64,000 nucleotides of DNA from an uncultured Dehalococcoidia bacterium (GTDB lineage Bacteria; Chloroflexota; Dehalococcoidia; Lucifugimonadales; CATOSD01): the NCBI GenBank assembly GCA_951812395.1, contig CATOSD010000001.1, positions 2,019,108 through 2,083,107 of the forward strand, read 5' to 3'. Shown here piece after piece: positions 31,317 through 39,133 of this stretch. Positions within the stretch are counted from its first letter, which is position 1, and each line of letters starts with the position of its first letter. The position numbers and the translations under genes were made by a program. A model generated the notes under the pieces. That model was not told the origin of the DNA. It ran no database searches and saw only the letters and a list, made by a program, of their open reading frames with translations.

Positions 31317-32156
31317 ATGGTGACGCCGAACAATTCCATAAAGATTGACGACCTTCAGGTGCGAGCCTCCGCAGGGCGTCCATTTGCGTTCGACGGAGTT
31401 CATTCAGGCAAGACTCTATCCGGCATCGACATGGAGGTCACCGTCTATACTGATGCTGATATCCAAACCATTGAGGAACTACTCAAGAAAGACACCGTCA
31501 CGGTCGAAGACCCTTTTGCAGATAGACAATACGAGGCCACCGTGGCTAGAAAATCCTCGGGCTACCAAGAAGGACGCCCAGAAAGGTGGTACCACTTTGA
31601 GATGAAGGAATTAGACAAACCCATACCGTTCCAGCTATTGGAAGTTGAAGGCCACACGTTCACAGTTATCAGAAACACCGAGGAACTCCATAAGGACGAC
31701 GTAATCGGCATCTATGTCCTGCTGCGCTTATCGCCAGAAGGATTCCGCGAGTTTCAGCGCCTGATCAGTCTCTCTCAAGTCAACATCAGACGTATTGGAA
31801 TCGACGAAAGCCCGATTGTGCGCCGATTTGGAGGCGCTCTCTACTGGTCTTCTCATGAGGAAGGGGCTGAGAGGTTTTATAAGCAGATTGCCAGGTTCTT
31901 TCCCGTGGACCCTGAGCCCAGTAGGGTGGGCCTCTCGCTACAGATCGAACAGGTGGCTCAATCGCGGATGATTCTAGCACTACATGCCCGGTATGAAGCT
32001 CTTGTGAACATCCTGGTCGAAAAGGGACAACTGACTCAAGAAGACGGCGAGGCTCTAACGTCCGAGGATTGGAAGAAGTTGATCAGTGACGAACGAGAGG
32101 TGATGATACGCTCCAAACTCACCGAGGTCCGTGACGCTGAACTCGAACTGGATTAA
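31317..32156 (+). CDS. Unknown cargo protein (279 aa)
   Basis: I do not recognise it. The N-terminal half appears beta-rich (SGIDMEVTVYTDADIQTIEELL; RWYHFEMKELDKPIPFQLLEVEGHTF). The C-terminal half is helical (AERFYKQIARFFPVDP; LALHARYEALVNILVEKGQLTQEDGEALTS). No catalytic motif stands out. ATG at 31317 with TAAGGAG upstream; 120 bp separate it from the nuclease gene, same direction. It belongs to the same less GC-rich cargo and may be a sensor, regulator or immunity partner of the two nucleases. Confidence 0.55.
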   Translation: MVTPNNSIKIDDLQVRASAGRPFAFDGVHSGKTLSGIDMEVTVYTDADIQTIEELLKKDTVTVEDPFADRQYEATVARKSSGYQEGRPERWYHFEMKELDKPIPFQLLEVEGHTFTVIRNTEELHKDDVIGIYVLLRLSPEGFREFQRLISLSQVNIRRIGIDESPIVRRFGGALYWSSHEEGAERFYKQIARFFPVDPEPSRVGLSLQIEQVAQSRMILALHARYEALVNILVEKGQLTQEDGEALTSEDWKKLISDEREVMIRSKLTEVRDAELELD

Positions 32157-32242
32157 GCCTAGTGCCCGACTTCCCGTCAGCAGAGGTCAGTACACGAGGA
32201 CGGAAGATTACAGGTGCTCTTTCACTCCGAGCATGACGACTG

Positions 32243-32392
32243 GCCAGGTACGAGGCGTGGGAGGACGGGGAGCGCGTGAAAGACATTCCGATCTTATCGC
32301 CCAGGGTGAAGCGCCCGGGCATCGGCCGGGCCTTCGGGACCCTCGACCGCAGGGCGTCCAGGCGAGACCCCCAGGGCGTCGTCAGGCGGTGA
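32243..32392 (+). pseudogene. Fragment of the DUF3800 gene (duplicated 3' end)
   Basis: Read in frame it gives RYEAWEDGERVKDIPI, SPRVKRPGIGRAFGTLD and RRASRRDPQGVVRR-stop, matching the end of the DUF3800 protein at 29160-29421. About 110 bp inside and a further 12 bp are missing, each loss in frame. There is no start codon or 5' part. It marks the right edge of the cargo block. Confidence 0.85.
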
Positions 32393-32404
32393 GGAGGCCG
32401 CGCC

Positions 32405-32677
32405 CTACTCCCTCGCCTCGCCGTAGAGCATCAGTTCAAAGCCACCGGGCACGGAACGGGACAGCTGCATGATGGCATAGTAGCTACCCCCCTTGGGCCT
32501 GCCCCCTCCCACGAGCCACCTCTGCACGGTGCGCTCCGTCACCCCCAAATGCCGGGCCAAGTCCCCTCGCGTCAGGTCAGCCATCCCCAGCAGGCTCTCC
32601 AGCCGCTGCGGAAAGTCCTCCGGCCAGCCCGATGGTTCGTACTCCTCGACGTTGAAGTCACGTCCTTCGACAGCCAT
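32405..32677 (-). CDS. HTH protein 1 of the small-gene array (90 aa)
   Basis: Core DFPQRLESLLGMADLTRGDLARHLGVTERTVQRWLVGG is a clear helix-turn-helix, followed by SYYAIMQLSRSVPGGFELMLYG. This layout, HTH then a LA-PGG-EL--YG tail, recurs in the array and is best conserved in the gene at 33223. The ATG at 32677 has AGGAGGTGGCGCA. It faces toward the cargo block. A single-domain regulator is likely; the target is unknown. Confidence 0.65.
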   Translation of the reverse strand: MAVEGRDFNVEEYEPSGWPEDFPQRLESLLGMADLTRGDLARHLGVTERTVQRWLVGGGRPKGGSYYAIMQLSRSVPGGFELMLYGEARE

Positions 32678-32909
32678 TGCGCCACCTCCTCGGTCTTTGG
32701 TCCCTGTTGCCTCCTGGTGCGAACCCGATTTGCGGAAGCGTCGCCGTTGCCGCCGACCGCTCCAAGCCCAACGATACATGACCGGAATCCGCCAATCCAA
32801 TGCGGGGGAAGGCTCGAAGAAACGAAAAGGCCGGACGATATCAACCGTCCGGCCCTTCTCTCGCTGGCAGGGAACCTGACGCAGGCCCCCGCATCGCCGC
32901 CGCACTTCG

Positions 32910-33197
32910 TCAGCCAGGCCCCCGATACGGCCAGGGCTGGGAGCAGTCCCTGAGCAGCACTGCAATCCCGCCCTCCACCTCGCAGGCCCACTTCACGATG
33001 AACCGCAGCTCCTCGGCGGTGGGCGGCTCACCGGCGCGCCAAGCCCTGGCCCGGTCCAGTCGTATGCCCCACCCGAAGGCGAACTCCTCCAGTGCAATCC
33101 CGGACCGGTCCTCCAACCGCCCCAGCCGCGCTGCGAAGTCGTCGGGAAGGGGCGGCGCAGGAAAGCCCTTGCTCGTGAATCGTCGAGCGTCAACCAT
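32910..33197 (-). CDS. HTH protein 2 of the small-gene array (95 aa)
   Basis: A diverged member: DDFAARLGRLEDRSGIALEEFAFGWGIRLDRARAWRAGEPP corresponds to the array HTH, then ELRFIVKWACEVEGGIAVLLRD replaces the usual tail. The turn of the HTH looks degenerate (GWGIRLDRARA), so DNA binding may be altered. The start at 33197 (MVDARRF) has AAAGGAGACGGAAGA. Confidence 0.55.
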   Translation of the reverse strand: MVDARRFTSKGFPAPPLPDDFAARLGRLEDRSGIALEEFAFGWGIRLDRARAWRAGEPPTAEELRFIVKWACEVEGGIAVLLRDCSQPWPYRGPG

Positions 33198-33222
33198 TCT
33201 TCCGTCTCCTTTCAATCCCTCT

Positions 33223-33492
33223 CTAGCCTTCTTCCAGGTCGCCGTACATGATCAGCTCGTAGCCGCCCGGAACCTCGCGGGCCAGCTCGATGATGGCCCA
33301 GAGATAGGCCCCCGAAGGAGGCCCTCCGTTGCGCCACTTCGCCAAGCCGCGCTGCGTCACGCTGAGCCGCTCGGCGAACTCGCCCCACGACAGCCCGGTC
33401 AGCTCCTTCAGCCGCTCCAGCCGCTCCCCGAAGTCATCGGGAAAGGGCGGGGGCCGGTTGTTCCACGTCCGCTTCCGTTCCGCAGTAACCAT
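33223..33492 (-). CDS. HTH protein 3 of the small-gene array (89 aa)
   Basis: The segment DFGERLERLKELTGLSWGEFAERLSVTQRGLAKWRNGGPP is a typical XRE-like HTH, followed by YLWAIIELAREVPGGYELIMYGDLEEG, the tail motif of the array. The ATG has GAGGAGGAAAC. Separated from the next array gene by 28 bp, so co-transcription is likely. Confidence 0.7.
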   Translation of the reverse strand: MVTAERKRTWNNRPPPFPDDFGERLERLKELTGLSWGEFAERLSVTQRGLAKWRNGGPPSGAYLWAIIELAREVPGGYELIMYGDLEEG

Positions 33493-33520
33493 GTTTCCTC
33501 CTCCTATGCTTGAAGCTCTC

Positions 33521-33832
33521 CTATACGTTTTGTCTCATGGCCCGCACAGCCTCCGGGTCCATCCCTTCGGGCAGGTCCCGCTCGGGCTGCATCAGAATCC
33601 CGTCCCGCAGCCCCATCACGTCGGCGATGGTCATCAGCAGGAAGAGGTGGGCGGTGCTGGGAGCCGCGCCCTTGTTCCGCCACTGCCTGAGCCGGTGGAG
33701 GCTGACTCCCAGGAGACGGGAAATCTCCTTCCAGCTCAGCCCGCTCTTCTCCTTGAACAGCGCTAGCCGCTCAGGGAAATCCGTGGGAAGGTCGTACTCG
33801 ACGGGCCTGTAGACCCGCTGCTGCACTCCCAT
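33521..33832 (-). CDS. HTH protein 4 of the small-gene array (103 aa)
   Basis: The HTH is DFPERLALFKEKSGLSWKEISRLLGVSLHRLRQWRNKG. The tail (HLFLLMTIADVMGLRDGILMQPERDLPEGMDPEAVRAM) differs from the PGG-EL--YG form. Three bases from the stop of the upstream gene, so the genes are likely read together. Confidence 0.68.
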   Translation of the reverse strand: MGVQQRVYRPVEYDLPTDFPERLALFKEKSGLSWKEISRLLGVSLHRLRQWRNKGAAPSTAHLFLLMTIADVMGLRDGILMQPERDLPEGMDPEAVRAMRQNV

Positions 33833-33835
33833 GCT

Positions 33836-34168
33836 CTACCCCTCTCCGCCGTCCCCTGCCGGGTTGTAATCGACGACCAGGGGCGGCTGGTAGACTCCGA
33901 CCGGAGGGAGGACGTGCACCCCGAAAAGGATGTAAATGCCTCCGGGGATGCGGGAGGCCAGCTTCACCAGGGCGTTCACCCCGTCCCCGCTGGGCTTGGT
34001 GCCCTCCCGCCACCGCTGAAGCTGGCGGGGGTCCACGCCCAGACAAGCGGCCAGGATGTCCCAGGAGAGGTCGGTGGCCTCCTTGAAGGCTTCCAGCCGC
34101 TTGGGGAAGTCCGGCCCGATGAGGCCGTCATCGACGATGAGGTGGGACGGGAGTAGACCGGCTCTCAC
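33836..34168 (-). CDS. HTH protein 5 of the small-gene array (110 aa)
   Basis: Starts with GTG at 34168, overlapping the stop of the gene upstream (GTGA). The HTH is DFPKRLEAFKEATDLSWDILAACLGVDPRQLQRWREGTKP, followed by ALVKLASRIPGGIYILFGVHVLPP, a variant of the array tail, and a Pro/Gly-rich end. The open frame continues upstream to 34417 but only as a shadow of the neighbouring gene. Confidence 0.65.
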   Translation of the reverse strand: MRAGLLPSHLIVDDGLIGPDFPKRLEAFKEATDLSWDILAACLGVDPRQLQRWREGTKPSGDGVNALVKLASRIPGGIYILFGVHVLPPVGVYQPPLVVDYNPAGDGGEG

Positions 34169-34401
34169 TCGACATCCTCCAGGTAGAAGAGGTCGTCGAA
34201 GCCGGTGACGCCAAGGACGTTCATCATCCGCTTGCGGAAGGCCGCCGAGGGGCGGCGCTTGCCGCTCATAAGCTGGGAGAGGTAGCTTGACGAGGTGTCG
34301 AGCAGCCGCGCCAGCTCGTTCTGCGTCATGTTGAGCCGGTTGAGCAGCGCCCACACCTTCTGGGGATCGAGCCTGACGCGCGGTGGTTGCCTGCGATTCA
34401 C
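34165..34401 (-). CDS. XRE-family HTH protein 6 of the small-gene array (78 aa)
   Basis: A clean Cro/cI-type HTH: KVWALLNRLNMTQNELARLLDTSSSYLSQLMSGKRRPS, then FRKRMMNVLGVTGFDDLF. It is closer to ordinary phage repressors than the other array proteins. Both ends overlap neighbours by 4 bp. It may be the Cro-like opponent of the XRE/ImmA pair encoded divergently at 34871. Confidence 0.75.
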   Translation of the reverse strand: MNRRQPPRVRLDPQKVWALLNRLNMTQNELARLLDTSSSYLSQLMSGKRRPSAAFRKRMMNVLGVTGFDDLFYLEDVE

Positions 34402-34616
34402 GCCGACCCCTCCTCACGGACTGACTCCCCGCCGTCGGCGGGCCGCCCGTTGGACGGGGCGGAGCCGTTGCGGTACAGGTGTGGGTTGGCGAAGTAGTGG
34501 CGCGCGATGATGCGGGCCAGTATCCGCAGGCCCTCGATGCGCTGCCGCTCCTGCTTGGCCGTAAGCCTTCGCTTGCTACTCACGCGTTCCGTCTCTCCGG
34601 GGTCCGGCGCTGCCAT
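34398..34616 (-). CDS. Small basic protein at the head of the HTH array (72 aa)
   Basis: No HTH is obvious. A basic helical stretch (KRRLTAKQERQRIEGLRILARIIARHYFANP) precedes a disordered Gly/Ser/Glu tail. First gene of the minus-strand array, coupled to the next by a 4-bp overlap. Function unknown. Confidence 0.5.
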   Translation of the reverse strand: MAAPDPGETERVSSKRRLTAKQERQRIEGLRILARIIARHYFANPHLYRNGSAPSNGRPADGGESVREEGSA

Positions 34617-34870
34617 GAAGGTGTGGCCTTCGGGAGCGCCGGTGATGTATACTGGGGCCAGGTTTAGAAGATGCGTTCTGTCCGCATTAGTGTATCAATA
34701 TAGAACACGCAGAGGCAATGGCTGGACGGCGTTCTCACAGCCTTTACAGGCCACACATTGACAATTGCTCGCTGTGTTGTAACAATTGTTTAGCAAGACT
34801 TTAGCTGAAGTTGTCGCAGATGCGCCGTTCGCTGAAACGTTCGCAGCGACGGATGCAAGGGAGACATGAC
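34617..34870. promoter_or_regulatory. Divergent promoter region of the HTH array and the XRE/ImmA pair
   Basis: A strong plus-strand promoter is seen: TTGACA (34758-34763), 17 bases, AACAAT (34781-34786). CAATTG occurs twice around it (34763-34768, 34783-34788), a possible repressor site. Further left GCGTTCT (about 34672) and AGAACACGC (about 34704) form an inverted repeat over a TATAGAA-type sequence, probably the operator/promoter of the minus-strand array. Confidence 0.6.
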
Positions 34871-35302
34871 ATGGACGAGCTCGAAGACGACCGGGAACTT
34901 GACGAGCGCCGCGAGATCGAGGGAGACGACGCCATAGGCCCTCTCCTCAGACGGCTGCGGGGAGACCTCAGTCTGCGGGACGTGACCAAGCGCGTCGGCG
35001 TCTCCAGTTCCTACCTCTCCGAGATAGAGCGGGGAAGCCGCAGGCCCGGCGTCAACATCATTCGCAAGCTCGCCGACCTCTACAACGTGGACGCCGAGGA
35101 GCTTATGAAACGGGCCGGTCGCGATCCCCACATCGACCCCTTCAGCGACGAGGCGATGGAGGTGGAGCGGGCCTACCAGTACGTGCTGGCCGACCCCGTG
35201 TTCCGGGTGGGCACCAGGCCCGACGGTCCCATCACCCTGAAGACCAAGCGATTCATCGTCGAAATGTACGAGCGATTCGCCAACAAGAAGCTGCTGGAGT
35301 GA
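34871..35302 (+). CDS. XRE-family repressor (ImmR-like)
   Basis: The HTH lies at residues about 30-85: GPLLRRLRGDLSLRDVTKRVGVSSSYLSEIERGSRRPGVNIIRKLADLYNVDAEELM. A C-terminal part (about 90-143) ends KTKRFIVEMYERFANKKLLE. The ATG at 34871 has AAGGGAGACATGAC; an earlier in-frame ATG at 34811 lacks a site. Directly followed by an ImmA-like protease, the arrangement of ICEBs1 ImmR/ImmA, in which the protease destroys the repressor on SOS or quorum signals. It probably represses ICE excision and transfer. Confidence 0.8.
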   Translation: MDELEDDRELDERREIEGDDAIGPLLRRLRGDLSLRDVTKRVGVSSSYLSEIERGSRRPGVNIIRKLADLYNVDAEELMKRAGRDPHIDPFSDEAMEVERAYQYVLADPVFRVGTRPDGPITLKTKRFIVEMYERFANKKLLE

Positions 35303-35304
35303 GC

Positions 35305-36231
35305 ATGAACAGGACGAGAGAGGACTTCTGCCGCACCCTGCTGGACGACCAACCCCAAAAGGCCCTGGACCCTGAGACCCTCGCCGAACGCTTCGTGCGC
35401 TACTTCGACGTGCCCGCACGCCCCTCGATGGAGCAGCTAAAGGCGCTGCTGAAACGGACCGGGTTCGGCGAGGTGTCGGGCAGCAGGCACATGGACGCGA
35501 AGGGCATCCACTACAGCTCGCCCAACGGCGGCTACGACATCCACTACCGGGAGGACCTGTGGGAGGGGACGCAGGATTACTCGGTGATTCACGAGACCTA
35601 CGAGATCATCTACGAGACCCTGTGCGAGATGGAGTCCGGCTCTCCACCCGACCGGAAGGTGTGCACGCAGGCCGAGCGGTTCGCCGCGGCGGTGCTGATG
35701 CAGCCGAGGGCGTTCGAGCCGTTGGCCCTGGAGTGGGGCCTGGACGTGCTCAAGTTGCAGCAGGCGTTTCGCTGCTCCTACGCTTCGGTGTCCATCCGGC
35801 TGGCCGAGGTGCTTAGGAACCCGCCCCTCATGGTGGTCCTGTACGCGAGGGAGGACGAGAGAGACTCCGAGAACGGGAACGGGCCGTCCGACCTGCGGGT
35901 GAAGGTCGCCAGGAGGACGCGGGGCTTTGGGACGCCACGCGGCTTCCCCATATGCGGGGAGCGGGGCGGCATCCCCCGTGGGGGCAGGCCCATTCCCCCC
36001 GGCTCCCTGGCGGAGCAGGCCGCCCGCTACGGCACGGCGCGCTATGCCCAATACGGCAACTACGCCGCCCTGGCCCGGCCCGTCATCCGCCAGGGGAAGC
36101 TGACGAGGGTGGTCGTCGTCGCCGTGCCCGAAGACGCCGCCTCCGTCCTCGGCCCCCAAATGGTCGCCTCGGACATGCCGGGGCGCAGGCGGAAGCCGAT
36201 AGCGGCGGCGGCAGCAGTCGGCCCCTGGTAG
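35305..36231 (+). CDS. ImmA/IrrE-like metalloprotease
   Basis: The zinc site is HETYE (residues 96-100, HExxE-type), in the context YSVIHETYEIIYETL, followed by AERFAAAVLMQPRAF (about 125-140), the third part of the ImmA/IrrE fold. The C-terminal 115 residues (after about 190) are Arg/Gly-rich and then beta-like (LTRVVVVAVPEDAASVLGPQM), absent from short ImmA proteins; this may be a sensor part. It should cleave the XRE repressor encoded just upstream. Start taken at ATG 35305 with GGAG 5 bases before; a GTG at 35299 is also in frame. Confidence 0.82.
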   Translation: MNRTREDFCRTLLDDQPQKALDPETLAERFVRYFDVPARPSMEQLKALLKRTGFGEVSGSRHMDAKGIHYSSPNGGYDIHYREDLWEGTQDYSVIHETYEIIYETLCEMESGSPPDRKVCTQAERFAAAVLMQPRAFEPLALEWGLDVLKLQQAFRCSYASVSIRLAEVLRNPPLMVVLYAREDERDSENGNGPSDLRVKVARRTRGFGTPRGFPICGERGGIPRGGRPIPPGSLAEQAARYGTARYAQYGNYAALARPVIRQGKLTRVVVVAVPEDAASVLGPQMVASDMPGRRRKPIAAAAAVGPW

Positions 36232-36264
36232 TTTGTACTAGCCCTATTAGCAAAGGAGAAGAAG

Positions 36265-37194
36265 ATGGCAAGACTTGGTGGACGTTCTGCCCCTGAGCCA
36301 AGTGATGTCCGCTGGCAAGACTACGAGGAATTGGTGAAGGACATCTATCAAGCTTTAGGACGGGCCAGTGGAGTGACAATCGAGTGCTGGGGCAGTTCAT
36401 GCCGGGTCGAAGGACCGCCCGGTGTTTTCCACCAGATCGACGTCTTGACGAAACACAGCGATGGCCTGCATAAGTACAGAACGGCCATCTCGTGCAAGAA
36501 CTGGAACGCGAAGGTGGGCCTACCTGTAGTTAGGGACTTCGCCCAGATACTTCAAGACGCGAACCTGAACAAAGGCGTAATCGTCTCCAAGATGGGCTTT
36601 ACGGGTCCTGGCAGGTCCTACGCAGAGTCCAAGAACATTGGGCTGGTCGAGTTGAGGAAACCGCTGGACAAGGACTGGGATGGCCACATCAGAGAGGTTC
36701 ATATCACGCTGATGGTGGATCAAACCGAGATATACGACATCCATTTCCGCCTGACCGCACCTAAGCCCGGTCCCGACGAGCAATCCTATCAGGGAGGCCC
36801 GATCCATTGGTCTCTCCGGTTGAACCAGATCTTCATCGGAATTCTTGGGCAGGAAGCTGAGACTCTTCAGAAGATAACCGATGAAGAATGGAGCAGACAC
36901 CCCGACAAGGACGAGTACGACATTCACTTCCCAGAGGGCAGCATATTGACAGTGCCAGACTACCCAGAGTACCCCGCCCACGGGTATTCGATAGCTGGCA
37001 TGAGCTTCAAAGTAAAGTTCAACCCGCCTGTGAAGCAGGAAATCGTAGTTCGTGCAGACGACCACATCTACATGATTATGGAAAGCCTGTTCGATGGGCG
37101 TCGATTTACCATAACCAAAGATGGAGAAATCAGGGAAAACGAACTGGAACCGGGTCACAACGATCTCGGCCCAGAAGTGGCATCGGCCCCTTGA
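36265..37194 (+). CDS. Mrr-like restriction endonuclease
   Basis: The N-terminal 130 residues are an Mrr_cat PD-(D/E)XK domain: RWQDYEELVKDIYQAL, FHQIDVLTKHSDG (Asp), YRTAISCKNWNAKV (the C-K position where E/Q-x-K is usual), DFAQILQDANLNKGVIVSKMGFT and AESKNIGLVELR. The remaining 170 residues are a beta-rich domain not recognised. Mrr-type enzymes cut modified DNA; here it could target incoming phage or rival elements. AAAGGAGAAGAAG precedes the ATG. No methyltransferase is next to it, as expected for type IV restriction. Confidence 0.75.
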   Translation: MARLGGRSAPEPSDVRWQDYEELVKDIYQALGRASGVTIECWGSSCRVEGPPGVFHQIDVLTKHSDGLHKYRTAISCKNWNAKVGLPVVRDFAQILQDANLNKGVIVSKMGFTGPGRSYAESKNIGLVELRKPLDKDWDGHIREVHITLMVDQTEIYDIHFRLTAPKPGPDEQSYQGGPIHWSLRLNQIFIGILGQEAETLQKITDEEWSRHPDKDEYDIHFPEGSILTVPDYPEYPAHGYSIAGMSFKVKFNPPVKQEIVVRADDHIYMIMESLFDGRRFTITKDGEIRENELEPGHNDLGPEVASAP

Positions 37195-37210
37195 TGGCCC
37201 CCGGCAGGAT

Positions 37211-37251
37211 TTGAAGACCACACCGGGATAGTGTATAGTAAGACTATGCAC
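37211..37251 (+). promoter_or_regulatory. Promoter and overlapping operator of the RHH-integrase operon
   Basis: TTGAAG (37211-37216), 17 bases, TATAGT (37234-37239) form a near-consensus promoter. An inverted repeat, GTGTATAGT (37231-37239) with ACTATGCAC (37243-37251), 8 of 9 matching around AAG, covers the -10 box. The first gene behind it encodes an RHH protein, so autorepression is the natural reading. Confidence 0.75.
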
Positions 37252-37277
37252 TACAACAGGAGGCAAAAAGAGAGAGC

Positions 37278-37502
37278 ATGACCACTCCCAGGCGTTCCAA
37301 GACCATCACCTTCTCCCTGCCCCCGGAGATGGAGGCGCAGGTGCGGAGTGTGATGAAGGAGGACGACCTCTCCGTGAGCGAGCTGCTCAGGCAGGCCATC
37401 CGCCTGTTCATGGAGGAGCGGGAGTGGCGCAGACGGGAGCGGCTGGAATGGCTGCGGTCCCGCCAGAACGAGCAAGAAGACATGAGGAGGAGAGACCGAT
37501 GA
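37278..37502 (+). CDS. Ribbon-helix-helix regulator (74 aa)
   Basis: SKTITFSLPPEMEAQVRSVMKEDDLSVSELLRQAIRLFMEE is a complete CopG/Arc-type RHH fold (strand, two helices), followed by an Arg/Glu-rich helix. It should bind as a dimer or tetramer to the palindrome over its own promoter and so set integrase levels. Its stop overlaps the integrase ATG (ATGA, 37499-37502). Confidence 0.85.
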   Translation: MTTPRRSKTITFSLPPEMEAQVRSVMKEDDLSVSELLRQAIRLFMEEREWRRRERLEWLRSRQNEQEDMRRRDR

Positions 37503-39133
37503 ACGACCGACTCGATATGACACCGGTGGCCCTCTACGCCAGGGTCTCCAGCGACCGCCAGGACGTGGACCTGTCCGTGGCCGCACAGCTACGGGCGCTC
37601 AGGGACTACGCAGAGAAGAACGGCTACATGGTCGTCCGCGAGTACGTGGACGAGGCCGAGAGCGGACGCATCGCCGACCGGCCCCAGTTCCGCAGGATGC
37701 TGGACGAGGCCGCCAAGGCCGAGGCCCCCTTCAAGGAAATCTTGGTCTGGAAGTTCAGCCGCTTCACCCGGAAGCGCGAGCACGCCGTCGCCTTCAAGTC
37801 CATGCTCAGAAAGAAGGGCATCCGCGTCGTCTCCATCACCGAGCAGGCCGAGGACACCGCCACCGGCAGGCTGCTGGAGGCCATCATCGAGGGCGTGGAT
37901 GAGTTCTACAGCGAGAATCTTGCCCAGGAGGTCACCCGGGGGATGCGGGAGGCCGCTTCCAGGGGCTTCTGGGTCACCAGCTTCGCCCCCTACGGCTACA
38001 ACCGGGTCATGGTGCAGGACGGACCCAAGAAGCGCCCCAGGCTGGAGTTGAACCCGCCCAACGACGCCGTGGTCCGCCGCATCTTCGACATGGCCCTGGA
38101 GGGCCAGAGCATCCTCGACATCACCAAGACCCTCAACGCCGAGGGCATCTCCAGCCCCAGAGGAAAACGCTGGCAGAAGACCACCGTCCACAACGCTCTC
38201 TCCAATGAGGCGTACACGGGAGTTGTGGTCTGGGGAGCCAACGCCAGGGACGGCCAGCCCCCTGTCCGGGTAGAGGATGCGCACCCCGCCGTCGTCTCCA
38301 GGGCGGAGTTCCAGAGAGTGGGGAGGCTGCTGAAGTCCCGCGCCCCGAAGAAGGCGAACCCCCGCAGGGTGTCCAGCCCCTACCTCCTGAGCGGCATCCT
38401 CAAGTGCGAGACCTGCGGCAAGGCCATGACCGCAGCCGAGGCCAAGGGCGGCAGGTACACCTACTACGTCTGCCACTCCCTGCTGAAGCGGGGCAGTGGC
38501 GCCTGCAAGACTCCCAGGCTCAACGCCAAGTCCTTCGAGAACGTCATCGTTGGAGAGATCAGGGAGAACGTCCTCACCGAGTCCAACATCCGAGACCTGG
38601 TGAAGATCGTGGACGAGGAGATGGACGGGGTGGCTGCGGAGCAGCGCCAGAAGCTCGAAACCATCGAGGATGAGCTTGAGGACGTCAAGCGCAGGCTGGG
38701 GCGCATCTGGCAGGTCATCGAGACCACCGACATCGAGATGACCGACGCCTCGGAGCGCATCAAAGAGCACCGGGAGCGCAAGGAGAAGCTGGAGGTCGCC
38801 GCTGAGGAGGCGAGGGCGCTCCTGAAGGACCGGCGGCAGTTCCTCGACAGCGCCGACGCCATCGCCGCCTTCGCTGAGGATATGAGCGAGTTCCTGAAGA
38901 CCAGCGAGCTGACAGAGACCAGGGCCTTCGTCCACTCCTTCGTGAAGAAGATAGAGGTCAAGCCCAGCAAGGCCACCATCGTCTACTCCATACCCACGCC
39001 GGACGACAGCCCTATGGGGGGAGCGGACACCGCAGAGGTCGCCCTAAACGGGCGAGTTCGCAATTCGGTAACGCTTGGTGGGCCATCCTGGACTCGAACC
39101 AGGGACCTCAGTCTTATCAGGACTGCGCTCTAA
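37499..39133 (+). CDS. Large serine integrase of the ICE
   Basis: The resolvase domain has the nucleophile Ser17 in YARVSSD, and FSRFTRKREH follows near residue 87. A recombinase domain (APYGYNRVMV; GISSPRGKRWQKTTVHNAL), a zinc ribbon (C303-x2-C306, later Cys near 325 and 335) and a coiled coil (about 395-460) complete it. About the last 18 codons, giving PSWTRTRDLSLIRTAL-stop, lie inside the tRNA-Ile gene on the other strand. The attachment core is therefore at this end, and the tail would differ in the excised circle. It shares only the general family with the recombinase at 2589, so the two act on different sites. Confidence 0.93.
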   Translation: MNDRLDMTPVALYARVSSDRQDVDLSVAAQLRALRDYAEKNGYMVVREYVDEAESGRIADRPQFRRMLDEAAKAEAPFKEILVWKFSRFTRKREHAVAFKSMLRKKGIRVVSITEQAEDTATGRLLEAIIEGVDEFYSENLAQEVTRGMREAASRGFWVTSFAPYGYNRVMVQDGPKKRPRLELNPPNDAVVRRIFDMALEGQSILDITKTLNAEGISSPRGKRWQKTTVHNALSNEAYTGVVVWGANARDGQPPVRVEDAHPAVVSRAEFQRVGRLLKSRAPKKANPRRVSSPYLLSGILKCETCGKAMTAAEAKGGRYTYYVCHSLLKRGSGACKTPRLNAKSFENVIVGEIRENVLTESNIRDLVKIVDEEMDGVAAEQRQKLETIEDELEDVKRRLGRIWQVIETTDIEMTDASERIKEHRERKEKLEVAAEEARALLKDRRQFLDSADAIAAFAEDMSEFLKTSELTETRAFVHSFVKKIEVKPSKATIVYSIPTPDDSPMGGADTAEVALNGRVRNSVTLGGPSWTRTRDLSLIRTAL

